This document shows positions 53,911-62,717 of a stretch of DNA of 64,000 bases, one piece after another; position 1 is the stretch's first letter, and every line of letters starts with the position of its first letter. The translations under genes and the position numbers were made by a program. Source of the DNA: Pseudomonadota bacterium (GTDB lineage Bacteria; Pseudomonadota; Alphaproteobacteria; Dongiales; Dongiaceae); assembly GCA_016183985.1 (NCBI GenBank), contig JACPDN010000001.1, forward strand, positions 62,001 to 126,000, in the 5' to 3' direction. The notes under the pieces are model-generated. The model was given only the letters and a program-made list of their open reading frames with translations. It was not told where the DNA came from and ran no database searches.

Positions 53911-54258
53911 TCACCCCACCACATCCCAGACCTTTTCCGGCGGGCGGCACAAAACCGCGCGAGTGCCGCTCACCACGATGGGGCGCTCGATCAGCACGGG
54001 TTCTGCGACCATCTTGGCGATGAGCTGGTCGGGTTTCAGCCTGGATATATCGCCCAACGCCTCATAGGCCTCGCCCTTGCGGCGCAGGATATCGGCGGGT
54101 GCCGCATCCATCATGCCAAGGATCTTCTTCAGGGTCGCGGCATCGGGCGGCGTCTTCAGATATTCGACCACCTTGGGTGTATGGCCTTTTTCCGTCAGCC
54201 AATCGAGAACCTTGCGCGAGGTGCTGCATTTGGGGTTGTGATAGATGGTAATGGTCAT
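53911..54258 (-). CDS. arsC: Arsenate reductase (glutaredoxin type), ArsC family
   Basis: It reduces arsenate to arsenite using glutaredoxin. The 115-residue protein has the catalytic loop YHNPKCSTSRK with Cys11, and the conserved Arg in the region ERPIVVSGTRAVLCRPPEKV. The related YffB/Spx-like proteins share the fold, but the HNPKCSTSR motif and RP-x-V context favour ArsC. It lies 116 bp upstream of the Met-rich Spy-like gene on the same strand. Confidence 0.9.
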   Translation of the reverse strand: MTITIYHNPKCSTSRKVLDWLTEKGHTPKVVEYLKTPPDAATLKKILGMMDAAPADILRRKGEAYEALGDISRLKPDQLIAKMVAEPVLIERPIVVSGTRAVLCRPPEKVWDVVG

Positions 54259-54430
54259 GTGGCCCCTGCCTTTAAGTCGAGCTGTAAGGTGATCCGGCCA
54301 ACCTAGCGGCGGATGCCCGGCCTTGCCAACCGCGCGTGGCCCCGCCGCTTTCCGTTACATCAGTGGCGCCCCGCCGCATTCCGTTAATTGTGGCTGGACG
54401 AAGCGGCGCCCCCGCCCTAAATGATGGGCC

Positions 54431-54682
54431 ATGAAACTGCTCTATTTCGCCTGGATCCGCGCCAAGATCGGCGTCGGTGAAGAACAAGTGGCCCTGCCGC
54501 CTAACATTGCCAATGTGGGCGACTTGCTCGATTGGCTGGCAAGTCGCGGCGACAATTACGCCGGTGCGCTCAAGGAGCGCAAGGTCGTGAAGGTGGCGGT
54601 CAATCAGGAATATGTCGGCACCGATCACCCGGTGAAATCGGGTGACGAGGTAGCGCTCTTTCCGCCCGTCACCGGTGGCTGA
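54431..54682 (+). CDS. moaD: Molybdopterin synthase sulfur-carrier subunit
   Basis: MoaD is a ubiquitin-fold protein whose C-terminal Gly-Gly is thiocarboxylated and gives sulfur to molybdopterin. The 83-residue protein ends in FPPVTGG, as required. It is followed directly by moaE, with which it forms the synthase. Confidence 0.95.
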   Translation: MKLLYFAWIRAKIGVGEEQVALPPNIANVGDLLDWLASRGDNYAGALKERKVVKVAVNQEYVGTDHPVKSGDEVALFPPVTGG

Positions 54683-54683
54683 G

Positions 54684-55145
54684 ATGATCACCGTCAAGGT
54701 CCAGCGCGAGGATTTCGATATCGGCGCGGAGCTGGCGGCCCTGAGCGATGGCGACACCCAGGTAGGCGGCGTCGCGAGTTTCACCGGCCTCGTGCGCGAT
54801 ATGGCCGGCCCTCATGACGGCGATGCGCAATCCAGCATGACGCTGGAGCACTATCCCGGCATGACGGAAAAGCAGCTCGCCGCCATTGCCGAGGAGGCAG
54901 CACGGCGCTGGCCGCTCTCCCGGCTTCTCATCATCCACCGTTACGGCAAGCTGCTGCCGGGCGATCGCATCGTGCTGGTGGCAAGCGCTTCCGCGCATCG
55001 CGAAGCAGCGCTTCAGTCCTGCGCCTTCCTCATCGACTGGCTGAAGACCAAGGCGCCGTTCTGGAAACTGGAAGACGATGGCAAGGCCCAGAACTGGGTC
55101 GAGGCCAAGGAGAGCGACGACAAGGCGACCGAACGTTGGTCCTGA
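54684..55145 (+). CDS. moaE: Molybdopterin synthase catalytic subunit
   Basis: The 153-residue MoaE has GGVASFTGLVRD, the LEHYPGMTEKQL motif, RYGKLLPGD and the catalytic Lys region WLKTKAPFWKLE. ATG 54684 starts 1 base after the moaD stop; a GTG at 54675 overlapping moaD is an alternative. Confidence 0.94.
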   Translation: MITVKVQREDFDIGAELAALSDGDTQVGGVASFTGLVRDMAGPHDGDAQSSMTLEHYPGMTEKQLAAIAEEAARRWPLSRLLIIHRYGKLLPGDRIVLVASASAHREAALQSCAFLIDWLKTKAPFWKLEDDGKAQNWVEAKESDDKATERWS

Positions 55146-55160
55146 GGGCGTTGGTCCTGC

Positions 55161-55487
55161 CTACTTTTTCCCGCCGCGGGCGTCTTCAGAGACCAGCTTC
55201 ATCAGGATATTGCGCCAGCTGGGTGTGGGCGGCGTATAGCGCACATCGCAGCCGCTGCGGTCGTTCTTGATCACGACACCATAGGTCGGCAGGCTGCGCT
55301 CCCATTCCTTCAGCGTGATGACGAAGGAAAATTCCACGCGCTGGCCCACCGCCATCCAATCGGGCATGCCGCCGATCAGGACGTCCTGAATGTTCATGTT
55401 GACGATCGGATGGACCTTCCGATCGATCATCACATGCATGTTCTTCAATGTGAGGCGGGGCAACGCCTGGGTATTGGGAGCCTGCAT
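55161..55487 (-). CDS. PilZ-like small protein
   Basis: The 108-residue protein has a beta-rich sequence with NIQDVLIGGMPDWMAVGQRV, which resembles the DxSxxG part of PilZ domains, and IKNDRSGCDVRYTPPTP. The N-terminal RxxxR c-di-GMP motif is not obvious. If PilZ, it probably does not bind c-di-GMP in the standard way. No neighbours indicate a role. Confidence 0.5.
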   Translation of the reverse strand: MQAPNTQALPRLTLKNMHVMIDRKVHPIVNMNIQDVLIGGMPDWMAVGQRVEFSFVITLKEWERSLPTYGVVIKNDRSGCDVRYTPPTPSWRNILMKLVSEDARGGKK

Positions 55488-55598
55488 ACCGAAACCTTTC
55501 CTAACCCCCGGCTGGAGCCGGTGGTCTGATTGCTGCCAGACTGAAGCAAGATGGTTAGGAAATGGTTTATCGCTGCCACGACGCGTCAGCTTTGGTCG

Positions 55599-56054
55599 TC
55601 AGACAATTGGCGCAAAACGCAAACCCGCGGCGATCCGGTTCCACGCATTGATGTTGGCGATGGCCGCGGTTAGGAAGGCGATCTCACTTTCGCTGAATTC
55701 CTTTTGCAGGGCGGCAAAGGCCGCATCCGACGCCGTACCATGATCGAATTGCGTGATCGCCTCGGCCCAGGCGAGGGCGGCGCGTTCGCGCGCGGAATAG
55801 ATATCGGCATCGCGCCAGGCGGCGGCGAGGTCGAGTTTCGGCCCCTTCACCCCCAGTTTCCGCGCAAGGCCCAGATGCATCTGCAGGCAGAAGGCGCAGC
55901 CATTGATCTGGGAAACCCGCAGCTTCACCAGCTCGGTCAGATCCTTCTCCAGCCCCGAGGCGTCGACCGCCTTTCCCAGCGCGATGAGCGCATCCCGCGC
56001 GTCGGGGGCGATCTTGTAGAAAGTCTCCTGGGACAGGCGCGGGGTCACGGACAT
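55599..56054 (-). CDS. Carboxymuconolactone decarboxylase / AhpD-like protein
   Basis: The 151-residue protein carries the AhpD-type redox motif GCAFCLQMHLGLAR with a CxxC and His, and the helical context of the CMD fold. The CxxC suggests peroxidase or antioxidant activity rather than ring decarboxylation. It is divergent from a MarR regulator with a 65-bp gap that contains an operator-like palindrome, so it is likely the regulator's target. Confidence 0.9.
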   Translation of the reverse strand: MSVTPRLSQETFYKIAPDARDALIALGKAVDASGLEKDLTELVKLRVSQINGCAFCLQMHLGLARKLGVKGPKLDLAAAWRDADIYSARERAALAWAEAITQFDHGTASDAAFAALQKEFSESEIAFLTAAIANINAWNRIAAGLRFAPIV

Positions 56055-56100
56055 GGCTGGTCTGCTTCCTTGAATCGGCTATTATCAGAATACGAACAAC

Positions 56101-56118
56101 ATATAAGAGCTCTGATAT
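56101..56118. promoter_or_regulatory. MarR operator candidate
   Basis: ATATAAGAGCTCTGATAT is an 18-bp near-perfect palindrome (one mismatched pair) ending 1 base before the MarR ATG. A further inverted pair, TATTATCAGA (about 56079-56088) and TCTGATATTA (56111-56120), spans the promoter of the divergent AhpD-like gene. Confidence 0.6.
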
Positions 56119-56119
56119 T

Positions 56120-56626
56120 ATGCGCAAGCGGAAGCCCGACGACCCCGCCATGCCGCAGAAGCATGTCCCCGGGGCGCATGTCCCGAAAGCGGGCGAGGGC
56201 AAGCGTGGCGAGGGCGGGCATTTCGGCTATCTCCTGCGCCAGGCCGGCGTCGCCCATCGCCATCGCTTCGAGCAGGCATTGAATGCGCTGGGCATCACCA
56301 ATCCGCAATTCGTCGTGCTCACCATGCTGGCAAGCTATCCGGGCCTCTCCGGCGCCGATCTCGCGCGGCTCTCGCTGCTGACGCCGCAGACGGTCAGCGT
56401 CATCGTCGGCAATCTCCTCAAAGCCGGGCTGGTGATGCGGCACAAGCATGCCATCCACGGCCGCATCCAGCAGATCGAGGTAACGGCGGCCGGGCGCCAG
56501 ATGCTGAGCCAATGCCGCAAGCCCGTGCAGCGGCTGGATGCATGGCTGAAGCAGGATCTCTCCCCCGCCGAGGAGCAAATCGTGCGCCGCTGGCTGGTGA
56601 ACATTGCCAGGGAAGCGGTGGATTAG
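56120..56626 (+). CDS. MarR family transcriptional regulator
   Basis: The 168-residue protein has a winged helix: GLSGADLARLSLLTPQTVSVIVGNLLKAG, then wing residues around HKHAIHGRIQQIEVTAAG. An N-terminal 33-residue hydrophilic extension precedes the domain. Divergent from the AhpD-like gene, it likely represses it and responds to oxidative or aromatic signals (inference). Confidence 0.9.
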   Translation: MRKRKPDDPAMPQKHVPGAHVPKAGEGKRGEGGHFGYLLRQAGVAHRHRFEQALNALGITNPQFVVLTMLASYPGLSGADLARLSLLTPQTVSVIVGNLLKAGLVMRHKHAIHGRIQQIEVTAAGRQMLSQCRKPVQRLDAWLKQDLSPAEEQIVRRWLVNIAREAVD

Positions 56627-57390
56627 GCCCTGACCGCCCGGGCGATGGCGCGGGCTGCGTCCTGCATCAAGGTGAGATTGGTGGCGGCGACCGCACCCGC
56701 CTCATGTGCTTCCGCCGGCCAGACGAGGCTGAGGCAGCCCTCGACGCCGATCGCCACCGCGATGTCCATGGGCTCGCGCCCGTAATCCGATGATTGCGGC
56801 CAATAGCCGGCGGCGCGCTGGCCGTAGCCGCGCTTGTTCGTGGCGGCAAGCTCCGCCGCCAGCTGCCCGCGGGTCATCGCAAGGCGCTCGGCCGGCGAAT
56901 CCATGCGCGCCACATGGGCGAGGTGCCGGGCGCGGGTCGCCATGTCGCAGGCTGCCAGCAGGGCGCGGCCGGGCGCGGAAAAGACCAGCGAGGGGCGGAA
57001 TCCGGCCACTTTCGGATCGACCCCGCTCGTTTGCTGCTCACGGGTCGATTCGATCACCTCCAACACGCCATCCTCGATGAGCCAGGTGAGATCGGCGGCA
57101 AGCCCCGTCACCGCCGTGAGATCAACCAGGTAAGGCAGTGCCGCCCGGGCCAGCCGCCCACGATCCGGCCCGGTATCGGCCGCCGCCTGCGGCAGGGTCG
57201 ACACGAAGAGGCCATCATTCATGCGCCGATAGACCCAGCCCGCCTCGCCCAGGGTGAGGAGCAGCCGGCTTGCTGTCGCCTTGGGGAGATCGGCATGGCG
57301 GGCGAGGGCCGAGAGGGTCATGGGGCCCTTGAGCTCCAATTGCCGCAACAGGGCGAGCCCGCGTTCGAGGCTCCGATTCGTCTTCTGCAT
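56623..57390 (-). CDS. IclR family transcriptional regulator
   Basis: The 255-residue protein has the N-terminal winged HTH (RGLALLRQLELKGPMTLSALARHADLPKATASRLL) and a GAF-like C-terminal effector domain. Start ATG 57390 (MQKTNRSLERG); TTG 57396 is less likely. Divergent from hpd (98 bp gap), it probably controls the tyrosine-degradation genes. It overlaps the end of the convergent MarR gene by 4 bases. Confidence 0.9.
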   Translation of the reverse strand: MQKTNRSLERGLALLRQLELKGPMTLSALARHADLPKATASRLLLTLGEAGWVYRRMNDGLFVSTLPQAAADTGPDRGRLARAALPYLVDLTAVTGLAADLTWLIEDGVLEVIESTREQQTSGVDPKVAGFRPSLVFSAPGRALLAACDMATRARHLAHVARMDSPAERLAMTRGQLAAELAATNKRGYGQRAAGYWPQSSDYGREPMDIAVAIGVEGCLSLVWPAEAHEAGAVAATNLTLMQDAARAIARAVRA

Positions 57391-57488
57391 GGTCAAAGTG
57401 TTTCACCAGGTGAGACGCCCGTCTAGGCCCAAATCGCCCCGTGGCGGTACCTTTTGGGAGGTGTCCCAAGACAGCTGGAGAGATGCGG

Positions 57489-58586
57489 ATGACTGCCCTC
57501 AACCCTATCGGCCTGGACGGTTTCGAATTCGTCGAATTCGCCGCCCCCGACCCGGCGCTCCTCGACGAGGTGTTCAAGGCGCTGGGCTTCCAGGTCGTGG
57601 CGCAGCACCGCTCGAAGAACGTCCAGCTCTATCGCCAGGGCGGGATCAACTTCGTCGTCAATCAGGAGAAGGGGAGCCTGGCGCAATATTTCGGCGAGGA
57701 GCATGGCCCCTCGGCCTGCGGCATGGCTTTCCGCGTCGCCGATGCGCACCAGGCCTATGCCGAGTTGCTCAGACGCGGCGCGCAGCCGATCGACATCGCG
57801 CCCGGGCCGATGGAATTGAAGCTGCCCGCCATCAAGGGGATCGGCGGGGCGCCCATTTATCTCATCGACCGCTATGCGCCGGGTGCCAGCATCTATGACA
57901 TCGACTTCCGCTATGTGACGAATGAGCGGGAACCCAAGGGCCTCGGCCTCGTCGAGATCGATCACTTGACCCACAATGTCTACAAGGGCCGCATGGCCTT
58001 CTGGGCGGGGTATTACGAGCGCCTCTTCAATTTCGCGCAGGTGCGCTACTTCGACATCAAGGGTGAATATACCGGCCTGCATTCGAAGGCGATGGCGGCA
58101 CCCGATGGGCGTATCCGCATTCCCTTGAATGAAGAGGCATCGAAGGAAACCGGACAGATCGAGGAATTCCTGATGCGCTTCAATGGCGAGGGCATCCAGC
58201 ATATCGCGCTCTCGACCGACGATATCTACGGCACCGTCGACCGCCTGCGCGCCAATGGCGTGCCCTTCATGAAGGCACCCCCCAACGCCTATTACGACAT
58301 GCTGGAAGAACGCCTGCCGGGGCATGGCGAAAATGTGGGTGAGTTGAAATCCCGCGGCCTCCTCATCGACGGCAGCACGCAAGATAACGACCCGCGCATC
58401 CTCATCCAGATCTTCACCACGACGTTGCTGGGGCCGGTCTTCTTCGAGATCATCCAGCGGAAGCGCGAGGAAGGCTTCGGCGAGGGCAATTTCGCCGCCC
58501 TCTTCCGATCGATCGAGCGCGAGCAGATTGAGCGAAAAGTGGTCGGGCAGAAAAGCGGTCGGGCAGAACTGAAGGTGACGCGATGA
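57489..58586 (+). CDS. hpd: 4-hydroxyphenylpyruvate dioxygenase
   Basis: It converts 4-hydroxyphenylpyruvate to homogentisate in tyrosine catabolism. The 365-residue protein has the two-VOC-domain fold with iron ligands in [20 protein letters not shown] and FFEIIQRK. Start ATG 57489 has GGAG at 8 bases; ATG 57483 is too close to it. It overlaps the VOC gene by ATGA. Confidence 0.95.
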   Translation: MTALNPIGLDGFEFVEFAAPDPALLDEVFKALGFQVVAQHRSKNVQLYRQGGINFVVNQEKGSLAQYFGEEHGPSACGMAFRVADAHQAYAELLRRGAQPIDIAPGPMELKLPAIKGIGGAPIYLIDRYAPGASIYDIDFRYVTNEREPKGLGLVEIDHLTHNVYKGRMAFWAGYYERLFNFAQVRYFDIKGEYTGLHSKAMAAPDGRIRIPLNEEASKETGQIEEFLMRFNGEGIQHIALSTDDIYGTVDRLRANGVPFMKAPPNAYYDMLEERLPGHGENVGELKSRGLLIDGSTQDNDPRILIQIFTTTLLGPVFFEIIQRKREEGFGEGNFAALFRSIEREQIERKVVGQKSGRAELKVTR

Positions 58587-59143
58587 CCGGATTCAAACTG
58601 GGCGGTGTCCACCATGTCGCCTATCGCTGCCGCGATGCCAAGGAAACGGTGGAGTGGTACGAGAAGCATCTGGGGATGGAATTCGTCTTGGCCATCGCCG
58701 AGGACGAGGTACCATCGACCAAGGAGCCCGACCCTTACATGCATGTCTTCCTCGATGCGGGCGGCGGCAATGTGCTGGCCTTCTTCGAGCTGCCAACCAA
58801 GACCGAGATGGACCGCGACCGCAACACGCCGGCCTGGGTGCAGCATCTGGCATTGAAGGTGAATTCGGAAGCCGAACTGCTCGCCGCCAAAGAACGCCTG
58901 ACGCAAAACGGCATCAAGGTCATCGGCCCGATCGACCATACCCTCTTTCATTCGATCTATTTCTTCGATCCCAACGGCCACCGCATCGAGTTGGCGCATG
59001 ACGTGCAGACACCGGAGATGAAGCGGCGTCTCGATGCAGTGAAGCGGCCGATGCTGGAAGAATGGGCGAAGACCAGAAAGGCCCCCAAACACGCCGCCTG
59101 GCTGCATGACGGATCACTAAAGACCGGATCGGGGAAGAAATGA
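58583..59143 (+). CDS. VOC family metalloenzyme in the hpd cluster
   Basis: The 186-residue protein has VOC repeats with candidate metal ligands His (GVHHVAYRC), His (WVQHLALKV) and Glu ([10 protein letters not shown]). This H-H-E pattern is that of glyoxalases and type I extradiol dioxygenases. It lies between hpd and a fumarylacetoacetate hydrolase, exactly where homogentisate dioxygenase (hmgA) would be expected, with ATGA overlaps on both sides. It may take part in ring opening or isomerisation, or detoxify a side product. The function is an inference. Confidence 0.8.
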   Translation: MTGFKLGGVHHVAYRCRDAKETVEWYEKHLGMEFVLAIAEDEVPSTKEPDPYMHVFLDAGGGNVLAFFELPTKTEMDRDRNTPAWVQHLALKVNSEAELLAAKERLTQNGIKVIGPIDHTLFHSIYFFDPNGHRIELAHDVQTPEMKRRLDAVKRPMLEEWAKTRKAPKHAAWLHDGSLKTGSGKK

Positions 59144-60156
59144 AACTCGCCAGCTTGAAGAACGGGCGCCTTGAAAAACGTGGGCGCGACGGCGCGCTGC
59201 ATGTGGTGGACCGTGCGTTGACGCGCGCCTGCCCGGTTGCCGACTTTCCGACCCTGCAAGCGGCGCTCGATGATTGGGCGTCAGCCGAACCGGCCTTGAA
59301 AGCCTTGTCGCAGCGCCTGGAGGCGCATGAGATTCGCGGCATCGCCTTCGATCCGCGGAATTGCCTGTCGCCCTTGCCCCGCGCCTATCAATGGGCCGAC
59401 GGCTCGGCCTATGTGAACCATGTCGAATTGGTGCGCAAGGCGCGCGGCGCCGAGATGCCGGCAAGCTTCTGGACCGATCCCTTGATGTATCAAGGCGGCT
59501 CGGATTCGTTTCTGGCGCCCACCGAGAACATTCCAGCAGGCGATCCGAAATGGGGCTGCGATTTCGAGGCTGAGATCGCGGTGGTGACCGACGATGTGAA
59601 GCTCGGCACCGGCCCCGAGGATGCGATGACACGCATCCGCCTGGTGATGCTGGTGAATGACGTCTCGTTGCGCGGCCTCATCCCCGACGAGCTTGCCAAG
59701 GGCTTCGGCTTCTTCCAGTCGAAGCCATCCTCCGCCTTCTCGCCCGTCGCGGTGACACCTGACGAACTCGGCGCAGCCTGGGATGGGCGGAAACTCACCG
59801 GCGCGCTCAATTCGTATCTCAACGGCGAGATGTTCGGCTGCCCCGATGCCGGCACCGACATGACCTTCGACTTCCCGACCCTGATTGCGCATGCCGCGAA
59901 ATCACGCCCGCTTGGCGCCGGCACCATCATCGGTTCCGGCACGGTCTCGAACCGTGGGCCCGATGGCGGGCCGGGAAGCTGGGTATCGGAAGGCGGCCGC
60001 GGCTATTCCTGCATCGCCGAGCGGCGCATGGTGGAACAGATCACGGGCGGGAAGCCGGTAACGCCATTCCTGAAAAGCGGCGACCGCGTGCGGATCGACA
60101 TGCTGGACACGGCGGGGGCTTCGATCTTCGGCGCGATCGATCAGGTGGTGGGGTAG
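59140..60156 (+). CDS. Fumarylacetoacetate hydrolase family protein
   Basis: The last step of tyrosine degradation splits fumarylacetoacetate to fumarate and acetoacetate. The 338-residue protein has YVNHVELVRKARG, WGCDFEAEIAVV (metal Glu residues), VNDVSLRGLIPDE and GSGTVSNRGPDGG, typical of FAH. It is longer than the small FAHD proteins, closer to bacterial FahA. Third gene of hpd-VOC-FAH. Confidence 0.92.
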   Translation: MKLASLKNGRLEKRGRDGALHVVDRALTRACPVADFPTLQAALDDWASAEPALKALSQRLEAHEIRGIAFDPRNCLSPLPRAYQWADGSAYVNHVELVRKARGAEMPASFWTDPLMYQGGSDSFLAPTENIPAGDPKWGCDFEAEIAVVTDDVKLGTGPEDAMTRIRLVMLVNDVSLRGLIPDELAKGFGFFQSKPSSAFSPVAVTPDELGAAWDGRKLTGALNSYLNGEMFGCPDAGTDMTFDFPTLIAHAAKSRPLGAGTIIGSGTVSNRGPDGGPGSWVSEGGRGYSCIAERRMVEQITGGKPVTPFLKSGDRVRIDMLDTAGASIFGAIDQVVG

Positions 60157-60179
60157 ACCCTTGAGGGGGTGCTGATGCG

Positions 60180-60386
60180 GAGGACGTTGGCGGATGGTCC
60201 GACTGCGCGGACCGTGACGGGAAAAATTGGGTCGGGTAGAACCGTTACTTGCGCCCCGTTTGGTGTGAAGCCGACCGTCATCCCCGGGCCCAGCGTCGAT
60301 ACCATTGGCCGGGGATCAAGTTCGACCGGGCTCTGTTCTACAGTTGCCGGCTGATGTCCCGGTCAAGCCCGGGCATGATGATTTCA
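60180..60386. repeat. Cluster of dispersed palindromes (GTCATCCCCGGG and GGTCCG families)
   Basis: In this 265-bp gene gap are GGTCCG...GCGGACC with GTGACGGGAA, then CCGTCATCCCCGGGCCC, GGCCGGGGATCAAG and CCCGGTCAAGCCCGGGCATG. The pieces resemble the elements at 50279 and 23356, with mismatches, as if several copies had accumulated. Confidence 0.6.
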
Positions 60387-60421
60387 AGAATGGCGGTGCG
60401 CGGTAAAGCACCTGCCGCCGC

Positions 60422-60649
60422 TTACTGGTTCGGCGAGCGCTTGATGGTCTTGATCGGTCCACGCGATTGGCCGGACATTGCGGCGATCTTGCGGTCCTGT
60501 TCTTCGATGAAGGTCTTCGCGGGGTCGTCGCCATCGAGGCCGCCGAGATCTGCGGCGGGCACCTTGCGGTTCGAGGTCTGGCGGCCGTCCTGATAGACGA
60601 CGTCGAAGAGGACGAAGCCGGCATCGACGACTGGTTTCTTGCGCGCCAT
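60422..60649 (-). CDS. Small conserved hypothetical protein
   Basis: The 75-residue protein is hydrophilic: MARKKPVVDAGFVLFDVVYQ, then DGRQTSNRKVPAADLGGLDG and a tail with Lys/Arg residues. No TM or signal. GGAGA lies 5 bases before ATG 60649. I do not know its function; it looks like a small single-domain protein. It lies between the FAH gene and csp. Confidence 0.6.
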   Translation of the reverse strand: MARKKPVVDAGFVLFDVVYQDGRQTSNRKVPAADLGGLDGDDPAKTFIEEQDRKIAAMSGQSRGPIKTIKRSPNQ

Positions 60650-60782
60650 GGAAATCTCCATCTTTAGGTCGTTGGCCCGGTGCCGATAAAGGCAGCCATG
60701 GGCGGGCATCGGATGAGTCGGCAAAAAAACGGGCGCATCATGCCCGGCCGGCTCGAAGGCATTTCACGAGATATCAAAAGCA

Positions 60783-60810
60783 ATGGGGCACCCGTTGCGG
60801 GGTGCCCCAT
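60783..60810 (-). terminator. Terminator of the cold-shock gene
   Basis: Perfect 11-bp arms ATGGGGCACCC and GGGTGCCCCAT with a 6-base loop; on the minus strand TGCTTTTG follows. It lies 36 bp after the csp stop. Confidence 0.8.
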
Positions 60811-60846
60811 TTCCATCAGCACCGCGAACGGTGCTAAACGGTCAGC

Positions 60847-61056
60847 TTAGACGGCCTTGAGATTCTCGGCCGAGCTCTTGCCGCGCTTCGGGTCGTTGTG
60901 CACTTCGTACGAGACCTTCTGGCCATCGTTGAGCGTGCCCATGCCGGCGCGCTCGACGGCCGAGATGTGAACGAACACGTCCGGGCCACCGGCTTCCGGC
61001 TGAATGAAACCGTAACCCTTGGTGCTGTTGAACCATTTGACAGTGCCGGTCGGCAT
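60847..61056 (-). CDS. Cold-shock protein
   Basis: The 69-residue protein is a single OB-fold cold-shock domain: [17 protein letters not shown] (RNP1) and [10 protein letters not shown] (RNP2). GGAGGA before ATG 61056 fixes the start. CspA-like proteins bind single-stranded RNA. A candidate promoter at 61191-61218 gives a 5' leader of about 130 bases, as usual for csp genes, whose leaders fold differently in the cold. Confidence 0.96.
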   Translation of the reverse strand: MPTGTVKWFNSTKGYGFIQPEAGGPDVFVHISAVERAGMGTLNDGQKVSYEVHNDPKRGKSSAENLKAV

Positions 61057-61443
61057 TGCTGTCCTCCGTAAACATAGTTGGGTGGCGCCACCCCCGATGG
61101 GCAACGCATCAGACTGTGTCTCGATCTTGACGCGATCTGGGCACCCGGAGGGCGTAGCAGGTCGGCAGTACGAAGCAGAATGACCACGCTAAGATAGAAA
61201 ATCCCACCAAAGACGCAAGAAGAAAGGCGACAAGCCGTCGCGCCGCTTTCCCTAGTAGCTTGTAATCGTTCAATATACTACTGGTGATACTAGTCAGAAT
61301 ATTTGCCGGAAATGGCTCCTGGGGGCCCTGGGCGTCGGTGGCCAGGGTGGTTTGCCGCTGCGCGGCCCCTCTCTCCGGCCCCCTCTCCCCGGCCCTCCCC
61401 CGCGTTGACGGGGAGCGGGCTGGCGTGAGGCCGGTCGCCTGGT
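61057..61443. other. 387-bp region: csp leader/promoter and a GC-rich repeat
   Basis: On the minus strand, TTGCGT (61218-61213) and TATCTT (61196-61191), 16 bases apart, form a plausible csp promoter. The stretch 61265-61310 is AT-rich with an ACTAGT palindrome. At 61360-61432 lies another CCCTCTCCC-type palindrome, just after the enoyl-CoA hydratase stop. No gene is seen. Confidence 0.5.
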
Positions 61444-62220
61444 TCAGCGATGCTTGAAGGCGGCTTTCCGCTTTTCGATGAAGGCCGCCATGCCTTCCTT
61501 CTGATCGTCGGTCGCAAAGGCGGCATGGAACAGGCGGCGTTCGAATTTGATGCCTTCGGCGAGGCTCGATTCGAAGGCGCGGTTCACGCTTTCCTTCGCC
61601 ATCAAGACGATGGGGAGCGAGAAGCCGGCGATCTTTTCAGCGGCGGCCAGCGCTTCATCGAGAAGCTTGTCGGCGGGCACCACGCGCGCCACAAGGCCGC
61701 TGCGTTCCGCTTCCGCCGCATCCATCATGCGGCCGGTGAGGACAAGGTCCATCGCCTTTGCCTTGCCGACCGCACGCGTCAGACGTTGCGTGCCGCCGGC
61801 ACCCGGGATGATGCCAAGCGTGATTTCCGGTTGGCCGAACTTGGCATTCTCCGCCGCGATGATGACGTCGCACATCATGGCGATCTCGCAGCCGCCACCC
61901 AAAGCGAAGCCGGAGACGGCGGCGATGATCGGTTTACGGACCGTCGAGATGCGCTCCCAGCCATTGGTGATGAAATCGCCGACCAGCACGTCGACGAAGC
62001 TGCGATCCTTCATCTCCTTGATGTCGGCGCCGGCAGCGAAGGCCTTTTCCGAGCCGGTGAGAACGATGGCGCCGATGCCGCTATCGGCTTCGAGCTCGTT
62101 GAGGGCGGTCCCCAATTCGCGCACCAGTTCGTCGCAGAGCGCATTCAATGCCTGCGGGCGGTTAAGGCGGATGAGGCCGACACGGCCCTTCTTTTCAAGC
62201 TCGATGGTGGCGAATGCCAT
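61444..62220 (-). CDS. Enoyl-CoA hydratase
   Basis: The 258-residue crotonase has the oxyanion-hole and catalytic motifs [14 protein letters not shown] and [20 protein letters not shown] (two catalytic Glu), and ends [12 protein letters not shown]. It hydrates trans-2-enoyl-CoA; the PGAGGTQRL context fits the short-chain enzyme of beta-oxidation. Start ATG 62220 ([15 protein letters not shown]). It is 22 bp downstream of the secreted-protein gene on the same strand. Confidence 0.93.
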   Translation of the reverse strand: MAFATIELEKKGRVGLIRLNRPQALNALCDELVRELGTALNELEADSGIGAIVLTGSEKAFAAGADIKEMKDRSFVDVLVGDFITNGWERISTVRKPIIAAVSGFALGGGCEIAMMCDVIIAAENAKFGQPEITLGIIPGAGGTQRLTRAVGKAKAMDLVLTGRMMDAAEAERSGLVARVVPADKLLDEALAAAEKIAGFSLPIVLMAKESVNRAFESSLAEGIKFERRLFHAAFATDDQKEGMAAFIEKRKAAFKHR

Positions 62221-62242
62221 GATGAATCTCGTTACCCAAAAA

Positions 62243-62605
62243 TCAGTTGTCGGAAGAAAGCGTGAAGGTGGCGGTGACGGGACCGGCTTCCGGCCCCAGC
62301 ACATCGATTTTGAGCGTCTGCTTCTCGCGCCGCCAATTGCCCTCGTCAGTCTTCGACCAGCCGAGCTGCGGCAGGGTGTCGTTGTAGAAATCATGGACGC
62401 TGTCGGCGGTGCCCGGGCCGCTCGCATAGGCCGTCACGACGCGGCCCACGGCCGAATCGAAGACGGTCGATTTGTCTTTCGCCTCGACGAGGCCGCTGGG
62501 GAGCGGCAGATCGCTGATGCCGGAGAGGTAATCGGTAGCGAAGGCCGGTAGCGACGCGGCGGATAGCGAGACCGTGAGGGCGAGGGCGGCCAGGAAGCGG
62601 CGCAT
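62243..62605 (-). CDS. Small secreted protein upstream of enoyl-CoA hydratase
   Basis: The 120-residue product has a signal peptide ([23 protein letters not shown]). The mature domain has [39 protein letters not shown] and [11 protein letters not shown], which I recall as a small alphaproteobacterial family often seen before an enoyl-CoA hydratase gene. Function unknown; the fixed neighbour suggests some link to membrane-lipid or acyl-chain metabolism. Confidence 0.7.
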   Translation of the reverse strand: MRRFLAALALTVSLSAASLPAFATDYLSGISDLPLPSGLVEAKDKSTVFDSAVGRVVTAYASGPGTADSVHDFYNDTLPQLGWSKTDEGNWRREKQTLKIDVLGPEAGPVTATFTLSSDN

Positions 62606-62717
62606 GATCTATACCTTTCGCGAAAGAGGGCTTCTTTCTAGCGCGGATAGGTGGGCGGCTCAAGGCGCCGGGGAAAGGCCGCCCGGGAATAAGGCCGCTG
62701 GGGCGGGGGCATCGCCC

